NCBI GenBank assembly: GCA_030537815.1
Contig: JAUNVF010000011.1
Location: forward strand, 1-48,762
Direction of reading: 5' to 3'
DNA from: Tissierellia bacterium
GTDB lineage: Bacteria > Bacillota > Clostridia > Tissierellales > Peptoniphilaceae
Length of the DNA stretch: 48,762 bases
The notes beneath the pieces were generated by a model. The model searched no databases, was not told where the DNA came from, and was given only the letters and a program-made list of their open reading frames with translations. This document shows, one piece after another, positions 36,399-46,070 of the stretch (within the stretch, counting starts at the first letter, position 1; each line of letters opens with the position of its first letter). A program made the position numbers and the translations under genes.

Positions 36399-37640
36399 AT
36401 GGAAGATTATACAGAAAAGTCGATAGAATGTTCGTTTTGTGGTAAGACACAGGAAGAAGTAGATAGGCTGATTGCAGGGCCTAATGTATATATATGTAAT
36501 GAATGTATCAGCCTTTGTACTGAAATAATAGATCAGGAATGTAATCTGTTTGAAAAACAGCTCGAAGGGATGCCTAAGCCCATGGAGATTAAGGCTATAT
36601 TAGACGATTATGTCATACAGCAGGAAAAAGGAAAAAAGGCATTAGCAGTCGCTGTATACAATCATTATAAGAGAATTAATTCGAATCTCAAGACAGATGT
36701 CGAGCTTCAAAAGAGCAATGTGCTCTTGATTGGACCGACGGGATCGGGTAAAACCCTATTGGCACAGACTTTGGCCAAGATTCTCGATGTCCCATTTGCG
36801 ATAGCAGATGCTACATCTTTAACTGAAGCTGGATATGTAGGCGAAGATGTCGAAAATGTAATTCTAAAATTAGTTCAGGCTGCAGATTATGATATAGAGA
36901 AAGCTGAGCATGGAATAATATATATAGATGAGATAGATAAGATTACTAGAAAATCTTCTAATCCGTCTATAACTAGAGATGTAAGTGGTGAGGGGGTTCA
37001 ACAGGCACTTCTAAAAATCGTAGAGGGAATGATAGCAAATGTCCCTCCTCAAGGTGGAAGAAAGCATCCTCATCAAGAGTATATCCAAGTCGATACTTCA
37101 AATATACTTTTCATAGTCGGGGGAGCATTTGAAGGAATCGAAAAGATTATAGAAATGAGAAAAGAGACGAGTTCAATTGGTTTTGGGGCGGATATTAGAG
37201 ATAATATGACTTCAAAATACTCTGAGCTTATTCAGGATATAAGACCTGAAGATATACTTAAATACGGTATGATTCCGGAATTTGTAGGCAGAATACCGGT
37301 TATCGTAGCACTTGAAGAACTTGATGAAGATTCTTTGATAAGGATTCTAACCGAACCCAAGAATGCTGTCATAAGTCAATATAAAGAATTGTTTTTGATG
37401 GACGGTTGTGAGCTCACATTTGAAGAAGATGCTTTGAGGGCAATCGCCAAAAAAGCTTATGAGAGAAAAACCGGAGCTAGGGGTTTGAGATCGATTATAG
37501 AAGAGTTATTGATGGATATAATGTTTGAATTACCTTCTATGGAAAATGTTAAAAAATGTTATATAACAAAAGATTCTGTATTGAATGGTAAGGAACCGAC
37601 TTTAGTAATTGAAGGAGAATCTCAAACAGAAGTATCTTAA
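36399..37640 (+). CDS. clpX: ATP-dependent Clp protease ATP-binding subunit ClpX
   Basis: 413 residues. N-terminal four-cysteine zinc finger (CSFCGKT then [10 protein letters not shown]), Walker [11 protein letters not shown], pore loop GYVGEDVEN, sensor region and C-terminal [19 protein letters not shown]. It unfolds substrates and feeds ClpP. AGGGGGATGAG precedes ATG. A terminator-like hairpin lies just after the stop. Confidence 0.97.
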   Translation: MEDYTEKSIECSFCGKTQEEVDRLIAGPNVYICNECISLCTEIIDQECNLFEKQLEGMPKPMEIKAILDDYVIQQEKGKKALAVAVYNHYKRINSNLKTDVELQKSNVLLIGPTGSGKTLLAQTLAKILDVPFAIADATSLTEAGYVGEDVENVILKLVQAADYDIEKAEHGIIYIDEIDKITRKSSNPSITRDVSGEGVQQALLKIVEGMIANVPPQGGRKHPHQEYIQVDTSNILFIVGGAFEGIEKIIEMRKETSSIGFGADIRDNMTSKYSELIQDIRPEDILKYGMIPEFVGRIPVIVALEELDEDSLIRILTEPKNAVISQYKELFLMDGCELTFEEDALRAIAKKAYERKTGARGLRSIIEELLMDIMFELPSMENVKKCYITKDSVLNGKEPTLVIEGESQTEVS

Positions 37641-37647
37641 TGCCTTG

Positions 37648-37673
37648 CCCACCGATAGGTGGGTATATTTTTT
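37648..37673 (+). terminator. Hairpin with T-run between clpX and lon
   Basis: Stem CCCACC / GGTGGG with GATA loop, then TATATTTTTT. It may terminate part of the transcripts or act as attenuator between the two genes. Confidence 0.6.
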
Positions 37674-37690
37674 AAATATTGGGAGGAATA

Positions 37691-40030
37691 ATGTATAGCG
37701 ATATATATGTAGAAAAAAACGTGAAATTACCATTGATAGCGCTTAGAGGCATATGGATATTTCCTCATATGGTAATCCATTTCGACGTGGGAAGAGATAA
37801 ATCTGTGAAGGCTTTAGAAGAAGCTCTGCTAAATGATTCAAGGGTTTTGCTGTCTTCCCAAAAAGATTTTAAATTAGAAAATCCGGGAATCGATGATATT
37901 TACGATATGGGAACTGTTGCGGTAATAAAGCAGACTTTAAAATTGCCTAATGGAAGTACCAGAGTTCTCGTTGAGGGAATCGACAGGGCAAAGATTTTAA
38001 GTCTTGACGAAGAGGACGGTTACCTAATTGCAGAAGCTGTCGAATACAATTATATAGAGGATAAAGTTGATGTCGACGACAAGACTAAGGCGGCCATGAG
38101 ATTGGTGCTTGATGATGTCAAGGAATATATCAATTATAGTCCTCAAATAGCTCAGGAAGTTATGCTTGGACTGATGGATATAGATGATCCGGGTAGACTT
38201 GCAGATGTAATATCTTCTTATCTACAATTAAAATTGGCGGATCATTACACAATCTTGAATGAGCTAGATTTTTATGCCAGATTGGAAAAACTCCATATCA
38301 TACTCGGTGAAGAAATCGAACTTTTAAAAATCGAAGATAAAATAAATAGAAAAGTAAAAAAACAACTGGATAAAGTACAGAGAGAATATTATCTAAAAGA
38401 GCAGCTAAATGTAATTAAATCAGAATTGGGAGAAGGCGAATTTGACGAGGATATTGTAGATGAATATCTGGAAAAAATAGAGAGCAAAAAGCTCCCGAAA
38501 TACGCTGAAGAAGCTGCTAGAAAAGAACTCAAGAGGATGGAGCAGATGAATCCTTCATCGCCTGAAGTAAATGTCATAAGAACTTATTTAGACTACCTTC
38601 TAGACCTGCCATGGGGCAAGTCAACGAAAGACAGGATAGATTTAAAACACTCGAGAGAGATATTAAATAAAGATCATTATGGACTAAAACAGGTAAAAGA
38701 AAGAGTTTTAGAGTATCTCGCAGTATTGAAAAAAACTAAGACGATGGCAGGGCCAATACTATGTCTGGTTGGGCCTCCAGGTGTCGGAAAGACCTCGATT
38801 GCGAAGTCTATAGCTGAATCCATGGGCAGAAAATTTGTAAGCATGCGCTTAGGCGGAGTCAGAGACGAAGCTGAGATAAGAGGACATAGAAAGACATATA
38901 TAGCTGCGATGCCCGGAAGAATAATAACTCTTATGACCAAGGCGAAGTCGACCAATCCCGTTTTCTTGCTTGACGAAATAGATAAATTATCATCTGACTT
39001 TAGAGGAGACCCAGCTTCGGCATTATTAGAAGTTCTGGATCCGGAGCAAAATGATGAATTTACAGATCACTTTTTGGAAGTCCCATTCGATTTGTCAAAG
39101 GTTATGTTTGTAACTACTGCAAACTCAACATCGACAATTCCCCCAGCCTTATTGGATAGGATGGAATTGATAAGGGTGAGCGGGTATACTTCTGAAGAGA
39201 AATTTCATATTGCAAAAGAACATCTCGTTCCTAAATCACTAAAGAGTCATGGACTTAAAGAGGGCGAGTTCAGCATATCAGATCAAGCTTTGAGAAATCT
39301 GATTAATAGTTACACGAGGGAATCGGGTGTTAGAGAGCTCGAGAGGATGATCTCTAGAGTAGTTAGAAAATCGGTAAGAAGAATGATTGAAGAAGATATC
39401 AAGAGCATCAAGATTACTGCTCAAAATCTCGGCAATTATGCTGGGAAAATCAGATATCGCGACGATGTTCTCGAAGATATTCCCATGGTCGGAGTCGTCA
39501 CCGGTCTTGCGTGGACAGAAGTCGGGGGTGAAATCCTCCAAATAGAGGTTAATACAATGCCGGGTAAGGGAAAGATACAGTTGACAGGTCAGCTCGGAAA
39601 TGTGATGAAAGAATCAGCGATGGCCGGATTTTCCTATATAAGGAGCAATAAAGAAGAATTGGAAATAAAGAATCAGGATTTCTACAAGGATACTGATATT
39701 CATATACACATACCCGAAGGAGCTATACCTAAGGACGGACCCTCGGCTGGAATTTCAATGGCGACAGCAATGGTGTCTGCCCTTACTGGAAAGAAAGTAA
39801 AAAAATCTATAGCCATGACTGGAGAGATTACTTTGCGTGGAAGGGTATTGGCGATTGGTGGAGTAAAAGAAAAAATCCTTGCCGCAAATAGATATAATAT
39901 AAAGACGGTCATACTTCCGGAAGCAAATAAAAAAGATATCGATGAGATTCCTGCGAGAGTTTTAAAAGAAATAGACCTACATTATGTAAATCATGTAAGC
40001 GAAGTTTTAGATCTGGTTTTGGAGAAATAA
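37691..40030 (+). CDS. lon: ATP-dependent protease Lon
   Basis: 779 residues. N-terminal substrate-binding domain, AAA domain with Walker A GPPGVGKTSIAKS and Walker B VFLLDEIDKLSSD, and C-terminal protease with catalytic S in PKDGPSAGIS and K further on in GGVKEKILAANR. It degrades misfolded proteins and regulators. ATG 37691 is chosen behind GGGAGGAATA. The gene engB starts one base after its stop. Confidence 0.97.
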   Translation: MYSDIYVEKNVKLPLIALRGIWIFPHMVIHFDVGRDKSVKALEEALLNDSRVLLSSQKDFKLENPGIDDIYDMGTVAVIKQTLKLPNGSTRVLVEGIDRAKILSLDEEDGYLIAEAVEYNYIEDKVDVDDKTKAAMRLVLDDVKEYINYSPQIAQEVMLGLMDIDDPGRLADVISSYLQLKLADHYTILNELDFYARLEKLHIILGEEIELLKIEDKINRKVKKQLDKVQREYYLKEQLNVIKSELGEGEFDEDIVDEYLEKIESKKLPKYAEEAARKELKRMEQMNPSSPEVNVIRTYLDYLLDLPWGKSTKDRIDLKHSREILNKDHYGLKQVKERVLEYLAVLKKTKTMAGPILCLVGPPGVGKTSIAKSIAESMGRKFVSMRLGGVRDEAEIRGHRKTYIAAMPGRIITLMTKAKSTNPVFLLDEIDKLSSDFRGDPASALLEVLDPEQNDEFTDHFLEVPFDLSKVMFVTTANSTSTIPPALLDRMELIRVSGYTSEEKFHIAKEHLVPKSLKSHGLKEGEFSISDQALRNLINSYTRESGVRELERMISRVVRKSVRRMIEEDIKSIKITAQNLGNYAGKIRYRDDVLEDIPMVGVVTGLAWTEVGGEILQIEVNTMPGKGKIQLTGQLGNVMKESAMAGFSYIRSNKEELEIKNQDFYKDTDIHIHIPEGAIPKDGPSAGISMATAMVSALTGKKVKKSIAMTGEITLRGRVLAIGGVKEKILAANRYNIKTVILPEANKKDIDEIPARVLKEIDLHYVNHVSEVLDLVLEK

Positions 40031-40031
40031 G

Positions 40032-40619
40032 ATGCTAAAAATAATAAAAAGCGACCTAGACAGAATAGCTGCATTGCCATCTCAGTACCCTGAAGAGGAT
40101 TTACCCGAGATAGCATTTGCAGGGAGGTCCAATGTTGGAAAATCTTCATTTATCAATGCTGTACTAAATAGAAAGAATCTTGCGAGGACGAGTTCCAAAC
40201 CAGGAAAGACAAGAACGGTAAATTTTTATTTGGTCAATGAAGAATTCAGATTTGTCGATCTACCAGGATATGGATATGCCGCCGTTTCTAAGAATGAAAA
40301 AGAGAAATGGGCGGGTTTTATAGAAGATTATCTGAATACGAGAAATTCACTTAGAGAAGTCATATTATTAGTCGATATAAGGCATGAGCCTACAAATCAA
40401 GATTTACAGATGTATGAATGGATAAGAGCATATGGATTTACGGGTTATATAATAGCTACCAAGGCAGATAAGATTTCAAGAGGTCAATATCAAAAGGCTT
40501 TGAAAAAAATCAGTTTGAAATTGGGAGCTGATATATCTAAGATTATACCATTTTCTGCTAAGAGCAAATCGAATATGGATTGTGTTTTAGATATGATTGA
40601 GTCAATAATTAAACAATAA
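40032..40619 (+). CDS. engB: Ribosome biogenesis GTPase EngB/YsxC
   Basis: 195 residues. GTPase motifs: FAGRSNVGKSSFINA (P-loop), KTRTVNFYLVN (switch I), DLPGYGYA (G3) and ATKADKIS (G4). Involved in 50S subunit assembly. Very common gene partner of lon in Firmicutes. A bidirectional terminator follows. Confidence 0.96.
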   Translation: MLKIIKSDLDRIAALPSQYPEEDLPEIAFAGRSNVGKSSFINAVLNRKNLARTSSKPGKTRTVNFYLVNEEFRFVDLPGYGYAAVSKNEKEKWAGFIEDYLNTRNSLREVILLVDIRHEPTNQDLQMYEWIRAYGFTGYIIATKADKISRGQYQKALKKISLKLGADISKIIPFSAKSKSNMDCVLDMIESIIKQ

Positions 40620-40624
40620 TTAAA

Positions 40625-40658
40625 AAACATGGGCGAATCGGATGATTCACCCATGTTT
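40625..40658. terminator. Bidirectional terminator between engB and rubredoxin
   Basis: Outer stem AAACATGGG / CCCATGTTT, one C/A mismatch, inner stem GAATC / GATTC with a GGAT loop. Weak T-run on the right, A-run on the left. Confidence 0.7.
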
Positions 40659-40663
40659 CATTA

Positions 40664-40825
40664 TTAGTCTTCTTTTTCGAACATATCCTTGGTTGCGCCA
40701 CAAATTGGACACATCCAATCATCCGGAATATCTTCAAATGCTGTACCGGGAGCTATTCCCCCGTCCGGATCTCCTACTTCAGGATCATAAATATATCCGC
40801 AAGGACCACATACCCATTTTTCCAT
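40664..40825 (-). CDS. Rubredoxin
   Basis: 53 residues on the - strand, so easily missed by length cut-offs. Start [20 protein letters not shown] and [17 protein letters not shown]: the four iron-binding cysteines C6, C9, C39 and C42 are all present with typical CPxCG context. It is a one-iron electron carrier for oxygen- or peroxide-reducing enzymes in anaerobes. GGAAGGAGATTTTCA precedes the ATG and a good promoter lies 40 bases upstream. Confidence 0.97.
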   Translation of the reverse strand: MEKWVCGPCGYIYDPEVGDPDGGIAPGTAFEDIPDDWMCPICGATKDMFEKED

Positions 40826-40858
40826 TGAAAATCTCCTTCCATGATTTATTACAATTAT

Positions 40859-40888
40859 ATTATATCATATATGAAAGAGATTGTGCAA
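40859..40888 (-). promoter_or_regulatory. Promoter of rubredoxin gene
   Basis: On the - strand: TTGCAC, 18 bases, TATAAT, with extended TGa before the -10. Confidence 0.7.
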
Positions 40889-41109
40889 AAATCTTTTATG
40901 TTTATAAATATAATGACGCAAAATACATTTTTTAAAACATATGAAAGCCCATTAGTTAAATGATATCAGTTATTAGAATATTATCGATATTAGATTTCAA
41001 TAAATATTTCTCTATATATTTGCAAAAATGATATATTTTGCTTAAACTGGGTAAAAATTATATGACGAAATATTAAGATAAAGATTAGCAATTTAAAGTG
41101 GGTGGTTTT
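40889..41109. other. AT-rich spacer between rubredoxin promoter and anti-sigma-like gene
   Basis: About 220 bases with no open frame or hairpin that I can support; presumably carries the promoter of the following gene. Confidence 0.4.
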
Positions 41110-41496
41110 ATGGCATATTATTATACCGGCAAATTGATCAGCGATTTAGAGGAAATAAATACAGCGATTAAGTCGGTCTTATGTAAATTAGACAATTTAA
41201 TATCGGACGAAAACCTTTTGTTTGATATAAGGATTATAATTAATGAGCTTATGATTAATGGTTATGAGCATGGCAATTGTTATGACACACAAAAGCATCT
41301 CGACCTTAGGCTGGCTATAAATGAGAGTCGAATACGTATTCAAGTGGTCGATGAAGGTAATGGAATTAATTACGATTGCTTCAAATACAATCCTTATAGT
41401 ATGAAAACTACAGGCAGGGGTTTAAAGATAGTAAAAGAATTGTCTGATGAGCTGATAATCAATAATAATAGCATAACCGCCATAATCAATAAGTAG
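41110..41496 (+). CDS. Small HATPase protein (RsbW/SpoIIAB-like anti-sigma kinase type)
   Basis: 128 residues. N-box INELMINGYEHGN, G1 QVVDEGNGI and G2 GRGLKIVKELSDEL make a complete ATP-binding fold of the HATPase_c_2 type. There is no histidine-phosphorylation domain. It could be an anti-sigma kinase or a partner of a phosphatase; no sigma or anti-anti-sigma gene is adjacent. ATG at 41110 is preceded by GTGGGTGG; a GTG at 41098 lies in that site. Terminator follows. Confidence 0.75.
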   Translation: MAYYYTGKLISDLEEINTAIKSVLCKLDNLISDENLLFDIRIIINELMINGYEHGNCYDTQKHLDLRLAINESRIRIQVVDEGNGINYDCFKYNPYSMKTTGRGLKIVKELSDELIINNNSITAIINK

Positions 41497-41533
41497 AAAG
41501 AACTCAAAGTCAATAATAGAGTTCTTTTGTTTT
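41497..41533 (+). terminator. Terminator after the HATPase gene
   Basis: Perfect 9-bp stem AAAGAACTC / GAGTTCTTT, 13-nt loop, then TTGTTTT. Confidence 0.8.
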
Positions 41534-41599
41534 GGGATTGTAATTTATACTTATAATATGTTAAACTCTATTGAGATATAAATAATAGATAGGAGTAAT

Positions 41600-43426
41600 A
41601 TGAATAAGAAAAAAATTAGAAATGTAGCTATAATAGCTCATGTTGATCATGGAAAAACGACATTGGTTGATGGATTATTTAAAACATCCGGTGTTTTTAG
41701 AGAAAATCAAGTAGTGAATGAGAGGGTAATGGATTCCGGAGATATAGAAAGAGAAAGAGGAATTACAATTTTATCCAAAAATACTGCAATTGAATACAAG
41801 GATCATAAGATTAATATCATAGATACGCCTGGTCATGCCGATTTCGGAGGAGAAGTCGAGAGGGTTCTAAAGATGGCGAATGGCGTAGTATTAGTTATCG
41901 ATGCAAGAGAGGGTCCAATGCCACAAACTAAATTTGTTTTGGGAAAGGCATTTGAATTACAATTACCTGCAATAATATGTATAAATAAAATCGATAGACC
42001 GGACTCCAGAATAAAGGAGATACAGGATGAGATAATAAATCTATTTATTAAGATGGATGCCGACGAAAAGTATATCGAATCTCCATTTATATATGCATCG
42101 GCAAAAGACGGATACGCTTCAACCGAACCTGATGTAAAGGCGGAGGATATGACGGCGCTTTTGGATACGATAATAGATTGGATACCCGAGCCGGGTGGAG
42201 ATGAAAATGCGCCATTTAAGCTTTTAATCTCGACTACCGACTATAATGATTATGTAGGTAGAATTGGAATCGGCAAGATTGAAAGTGGTATTATAAAATT
42301 AGGCGATCCTGCTGTTATCGTAAATTATAATGAACCCGATAAAAATATGAAGATAAATATAAATAAAATATATGAATTTGAAGGATTGGAAAGAGTTGAA
42401 GTAGAGGAATCTTCTACAGGCAATATAGTCGCCGTAACTGGAGTTGAAGGGATAAATATAGGAGATACTATCTGTAGCCCTGAAGATGTTAAGGCTCTGC
42501 CTTTCGTAAAGATATCGGAACCAACTTTGTCCGTAACTTTTTCAGTCAATAATGGTCCATTTGCAGGCAGGGAAGGCAAATATGTAACGAGCCGACAGAT
42601 AAGGTCAAGGCTATACAAAGAACTTCAGACAGATGTGAGCTTGAGAGTTGAGGATACGGATCTTACTGATTCATTTAAAGTAAGCGGTAGAGGTGAATTA
42701 CATCTATCTGTTCTCATTGAAAATATGAGAAGAGAAGGATTTGAATTCATGATTTCGAAGCCGGAAGTTCTTTATAAAAAAGATGAGGATGGACATATGA
42801 CTGAACCGATAGAACTCGTGACCATAGATGTCGACGAGGCATATGTCGGTTCTGTAATCGAAAAACTCGGCAGGAGAAAAGGTGAACTCTTGGATATGAA
42901 GCTGTCTAAAGGTGGATATACCAGGCTAGAATTCACTATACCGGCTAGAGGATTAATAGGATATAGACATGAATTGATGTCGGATACGCATGGAAGTGGA
43001 GTCATAAATACTGAATTTGATTCTTATCAGAGATTTAAAGGAGAGATACCGAAGAGAAATTTAGGCTCTTTAATATCATTTGAAACCGGAGTATCGACCG
43101 CATACGGATTGGTGTCGGCTCAAGAGAGAGGAATACTCTTTGTAGGCCCGGGAGAAGATGTATATGAGGGAATGGTCGTAGGTTCTAATGCCAAAGGACT
43201 CGATGTGGAGGTAAATATCTGTAAGAAAAAGCAGCAGACAAATATTAGATCATCTGCCGCAGACGAGGCTATCAGATTATCGCCACCTAAAATAATGAGT
43301 CTTGAAGAATTGATGGAATTTATAGAATCGGATGAATTGATAGAAGTTACGCCAAAATCGCTTAGATTGAGAAAGAAAATTCTAGATACTAATAAGAGAT
43401 ATAAATCCAAGAAGAAAAATAGATAG
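41600..43426 (+). CDS. typA: Translational GTPase TypA/BipA
   Basis: 608 residues. G1 IAHVDHGKTTLVDG, G2 RGITILSKN, G3 IDTPGHADFGGE and G4 INKIDRPD, followed by elongation-factor-like domains II, III, V and the C-terminal domain unique to TypA (RGERGILFVGPG-like, VGSNAKGLDVEVNICKKKQQ). It assists ribosome assembly, mainly under stress or cold. TAGATAGGAGTAAT precedes ATG. cls follows after ten bases. Confidence 0.95.
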   Translation: MNKKKIRNVAIIAHVDHGKTTLVDGLFKTSGVFRENQVVNERVMDSGDIERERGITILSKNTAIEYKDHKINIIDTPGHADFGGEVERVLKMANGVVLVIDAREGPMPQTKFVLGKAFELQLPAIICINKIDRPDSRIKEIQDEIINLFIKMDADEKYIESPFIYASAKDGYASTEPDVKAEDMTALLDTIIDWIPEPGGDENAPFKLLISTTDYNDYVGRIGIGKIESGIIKLGDPAVIVNYNEPDKNMKININKIYEFEGLERVEVEESSTGNIVAVTGVEGINIGDTICSPEDVKALPFVKISEPTLSVTFSVNNGPFAGREGKYVTSRQIRSRLYKELQTDVSLRVEDTDLTDSFKVSGRGELHLSVLIENMRREGFEFMISKPEVLYKKDEDGHMTEPIELVTIDVDEAYVGSVIEKLGRRKGELLDMKLSKGGYTRLEFTIPARGLIGYRHELMSDTHGSGVINTEFDSYQRFKGEIPKRNLGSLISFETGVSTAYGLVSAQERGILFVGPGEDVYEGMVVGSNAKGLDVEVNICKKKQQTNIRSSAADEAIRLSPPKIMSLEELMEFIESDELIEVTPKSLRLRKKILDTNKRYKSKKKNR

Positions 43427-43435
43427 CAATTAAGA

Positions 43436-44899
43436 ATGGTTGTGAGTGATATGCCTTTTTTCGAAATAACATCTAAATCGGTATGGTGGATAAATATTTT
43501 ATTCGCATTATTGGTCGTGTTCTTAGGTAGACATAAGAATCCAAAATCGACACTTATGTGGGTCATGGTTCTTACATTTTTGCCCGGACTTGGCATAATA
43601 CTCTATCTCCTGCTCGGGCAGGACTACAGAAAGAGGAAGATGTTCGAATTAAAAGAAGAGCAGGATGAGTTTATAAATCATATCGCTCTATTTCAGGCTG
43701 ATTTCATCTCAAAAGGTAAATTCTTCTTCAATAATGAAAAGACAAAAGATTATTATGACCTGATAAAAATGAATCTAGAAGTAGACGAATCCTTTTATAC
43801 TCATGATAATGAGATAGATATCTTTTATTGGGGCAGAGATAAATTTGAAAGTTTGCTAAATGATATTGAAAATGCAGAGAAGAGCATCGATATTCAGTAT
43901 TATATTTTTAGAAATGACGGCATTGGTCGAAGGATAATCAGGGCACTTGAAAGAAAGGCAAAAGAGGGTGTCGCCGTAAGATTTCTATATGATGGAGTAG
44001 GGGGAAGAGGTCTTAAGAAAAAAGACTTCAGTCAGCTCATTAAGAATGGCGGAGAAGTAAATGTATTTTTTCCGGGATTAATAAGGCATTTAAATATAAA
44101 ATTAAATTATAGAAATCATAGGAAAATCATTGTTATAGATAATAAAATAGGATATGTCGGCGGATTTAATGTAGGGGATGACTATCTAGGTCTTTTTAAA
44201 AATATCGGTCCTTGGAGGGACACGCATCTTAGAATAAGAGGATCGGGAGTTTTGGGATTAAAATTCCGGTTTCTAAAAGATTGGCAATATGCAAGTGCGA
44301 CCGGTTTAGAATCTGAAGAAATTTTGAGCGGATCTTATAATCCCGACGGCAATAGCGGAGTTCAGATTATAACATCGGGACCGGATACTCAATTTGAAAA
44401 TATAAAGAATACATTTTTCAAGATGATTACGAGTGCTAAAAAAGAAGTTTATATTCAGACACCTTATTTTGTGCCTGACGAGGCCATAATGGATGCGCTA
44501 AAGACGGCGATAATTTCCGGAATCGATGTAAATATTATGATTCCCGGCAATCCCGACCATCCCTTTGTATACTGGGCTTCACTTTCTTATCTTGGTGAGA
44601 TTCTAAGGGCAGGAGGAAATGTTTATCTCTACAAAAATGGATTTTTGCATTGCAAGGCCGTTATAATTGATGACTATATCAGTACTGTGGGCAGTGCAAA
44701 TATGGATATAAGGAGTTTTAATCTAAACTTTGAGGTCAATGCAGTAGTCTATGATGAGATGGTAAATAGCTCATTGAAAAATCAATTCAAAGAAGATATT
44801 AAATTCAGCGAAGAGATGACTCTTGAGGATTATGACTCTCGGGGAAAGATAGTAAAGATAAAGGAATCTTTTTCGAGATTGCTATCTCCGATATTGTAA
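43436..44899 (+). CDS. cls: Cardiolipin synthase (phospholipase D family)
   Basis: 487 residues. Two N-terminal membrane segments, a first PLD motif in NYRNHRKIIVIDNKIGYVGGFN and a second in LHCKAVIIDDYISTVGSANMD, which together form the active site. It joins two phosphatidylglycerol molecules to cardiolipin. The start is uncertain: ATG 43436 or ATG 43451, with no clear ribosome-binding site for either. Ten bases after typA, so probably co-transcribed. Confidence 0.9.
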   Translation: MVVSDMPFFEITSKSVWWINILFALLVVFLGRHKNPKSTLMWVMVLTFLPGLGIILYLLLGQDYRKRKMFELKEEQDEFINHIALFQADFISKGKFFFNNEKTKDYYDLIKMNLEVDESFYTHDNEIDIFYWGRDKFESLLNDIENAEKSIDIQYYIFRNDGIGRRIIRALERKAKEGVAVRFLYDGVGGRGLKKKDFSQLIKNGGEVNVFFPGLIRHLNIKLNYRNHRKIIVIDNKIGYVGGFNVGDDYLGLFKNIGPWRDTHLRIRGSGVLGLKFRFLKDWQYASATGLESEEILSGSYNPDGNSGVQIITSGPDTQFENIKNTFFKMITSAKKEVYIQTPYFVPDEAIMDALKTAIISGIDVNIMIPGNPDHPFVYWASLSYLGEILRAGGNVYLYKNGFLHCKAVIIDDYISTVGSANMDIRSFNLNFEVNAVVYDEMVNSSLKNQFKEDIKFSEEMTLEDYDSRGKIVKIKESFSRLLSPIL

Positions 44900-44952
44900 A
44901 TTTATTATCTAATAATAAGGGATATTTTTCGTATCTTTATCATATAAAAAAT

Positions 44953-44982
44953 TTGACATATATGAGTCGTCTATGGTATGAT
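44953..44982 (+). promoter_or_regulatory. Promoter of the rplU operon
   Basis: TTGACA, 18 bases, TATGAT, placed just before the L21 leader RNA. Confidence 0.75.
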
Positions 44983-44987
44983 TATTT

Positions 44988-45060
44988 AGCGTGTAAACCG
45001 CACGAGTGGGGTATTTAAGCATAGCACCTGCACACGGCGAGTATATTAGAGAAGGAGGTG
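44988..45060 (+). promoter_or_regulatory. L21 leader (ribosomal protein autoregulatory RNA)
   Basis: Conserved-type sequence with GCGTGTAAACCGCACGAG, a GTGGGGTATT segment and CACCTGCACACGGCGAG. It is known in Firmicutes before rplU and binds L21 to limit its own synthesis. The position directly before the rplU start supports the call. Confidence 0.8.
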
Positions 45061-45065
45061 CACGC

Positions 45066-45377
45066 ATGTACGCAGTAATAGAAACTGGTGGAAAGCAGTA
45101 CACAGTAAAAGAAGGAGACTTCGTTTCAGTTGAGAAATTAAATGCTGAAGCTGGAGAAAAAGTAGTTTTTGACAGAGTTTTAATGATCTCGGGCGAAGGC
45201 GATACAAAAGTAGGATCTCCTATTGTCGAGCAGGCTAAAGTAGAAGCTGAAGTTGTAGAACAAGGAAAAGCTAAAAAAGTAATTGTTTTTAAGTTTAAGC
45301 CTAAAAAAGGATTCAGCAAGAAAAATGGTCATAGACAGCCCTTTACAAAAGTCAGAATCGACAAGATAGTAGGATAA
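45066..45377 (+). CDS. rplU: 50S ribosomal protein L21
   Basis: 103 residues. [20 protein letters not shown] and [21 protein letters not shown] are standard L21 parts. AAGGAGGTGCACGC precedes ATG 45066. It is the first gene of the rplU-prp-rpmA-obg-yhbY ribosome-biogenesis run. The start of prp overlaps its stop. Confidence 0.98.
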   Translation: MYAVIETGGKQYTVKEGDFVSVEKLNAEAGEKVVFDRVLMISGEGDTKVGSPIVEQAKVEAEVVEQGKAKKVIVFKFKPKKGFSKKNGHRQPFTKVRIDKIVG

Positions 45378-45730
45378 TGATAAATATAAGCATTTTAGAG
45401 AATCGAAAACTAGATCTGATAAGCGAAGTAGAAGTTTCGGGCCATGCAAATTATTCATATCATGGCAATGATATAGTATGCGCTGCTGTTTCTACACTCG
45501 TCTTTACACTCATAGCTTCTATGTCGGAAGTCATAGGACTAGACGAAAAGAAATACGAGTATATAATAGATTCTGAAAATGACTTGATAAGACTTAAATT
45601 TTTTACTGAAATTTTAAGTAAAGAAGAGATAAGGTCGATTGATTTACTTACGAAGATGTTTAAAACGGGAATTATAAATTCGATAGAAGATTATAAAGAA
45701 TACGCAACAGTCACCATTGAGGAGGTGTGA
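45377..45730 (+). CDS. prp: Ribosomal-processing cysteine protease Prp
   Basis: 117 residues. Catalytic H23 in VSGHANYS and C35 in NDIVCAAVS. It removes the N-terminal extension of L27 before that protein joins the ribosome. The L27 product in the next gene carries that extension ([13 protein letters not shown]), so the pair is functionally matched. Found in Firmicutes and relatives only. Confidence 0.95.
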   Translation: MINISILENRKLDLISEVEVSGHANYSYHGNDIVCAAVSTLVFTLIASMSEVIGLDEKKYEYIIDSENDLIRLKFFTEILSKEEIRSIDLLTKMFKTGIINSIEDYKEYATVTIEEV

Positions 45731-45731
45731 T

Positions 45732-46025
45732 ATGCTAAAATTTAATTTACAGTTTTTTGCGAGCAAGAAAGGTCTTGGTAGTACTAAGAACGGTAGAGAT
45801 AGTAGAGCAAAAAGACTTGGAACTAAAAGAGGAGACGGACAATTTGTTTTAGCGGGAAATATCCTCGTTAGACAAAGAGGAACAAAAATCCATCCCGGTA
45901 ATAATGTAAAAAGAGGTGGAGACGATACTCTATTTGCAGTTGTAGATGGAATTGTAAAATTTGAAAGAGTAGGAAAAGGTAGAAAGCAAGTAAGCGTCTA
46001 TCCGAACTCACAAATTTCAGCATAA
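45732..46025 (+). CDS. rpmA: 50S ribosomal protein L27
   Basis: 97 residues. The first nine residues MLKFNLQFF precede [14 protein letters not shown] and are expected to be cut off by Prp before A10. The rest is standard ([30 protein letters not shown]). ATG 45732 stands behind GAGGAGGTGTGAT. A terminator-like hairpin follows. Confidence 0.97.
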   Translation: MLKFNLQFFASKKGLGSTKNGRDSRAKRLGTKRGDGQFVLAGNILVRQRGTKIHPGNNVKRGGDDTLFAVVDGIVKFERVGKGRKQVSVYPNSQISA

Positions 46026-46026
46026 G

Positions 46027-46053
46027 AGCTTACCAAAAAGGTAAGCTTTTTTT
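46027..46053 (+). terminator. Hairpin with T-run between rpmA and obg
   Basis: Perfect 8-bp stem AGCTTACC / GGTAAGCT with AAAAA loop, followed by seven T. The obg gene starts 18 bases later, so this may be an internal partial terminator. Confidence 0.7.
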
Positions 46054-46070
46054 AATGACAGGAGTAAAAT

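Noticed and set aside
40642..40935. A 97-residue + strand open frame
   Set aside because: It runs antisense to the clear rubredoxin gene on the - strand, whose CxxCG motifs, promoter and ribosome-binding site explain the DNA.
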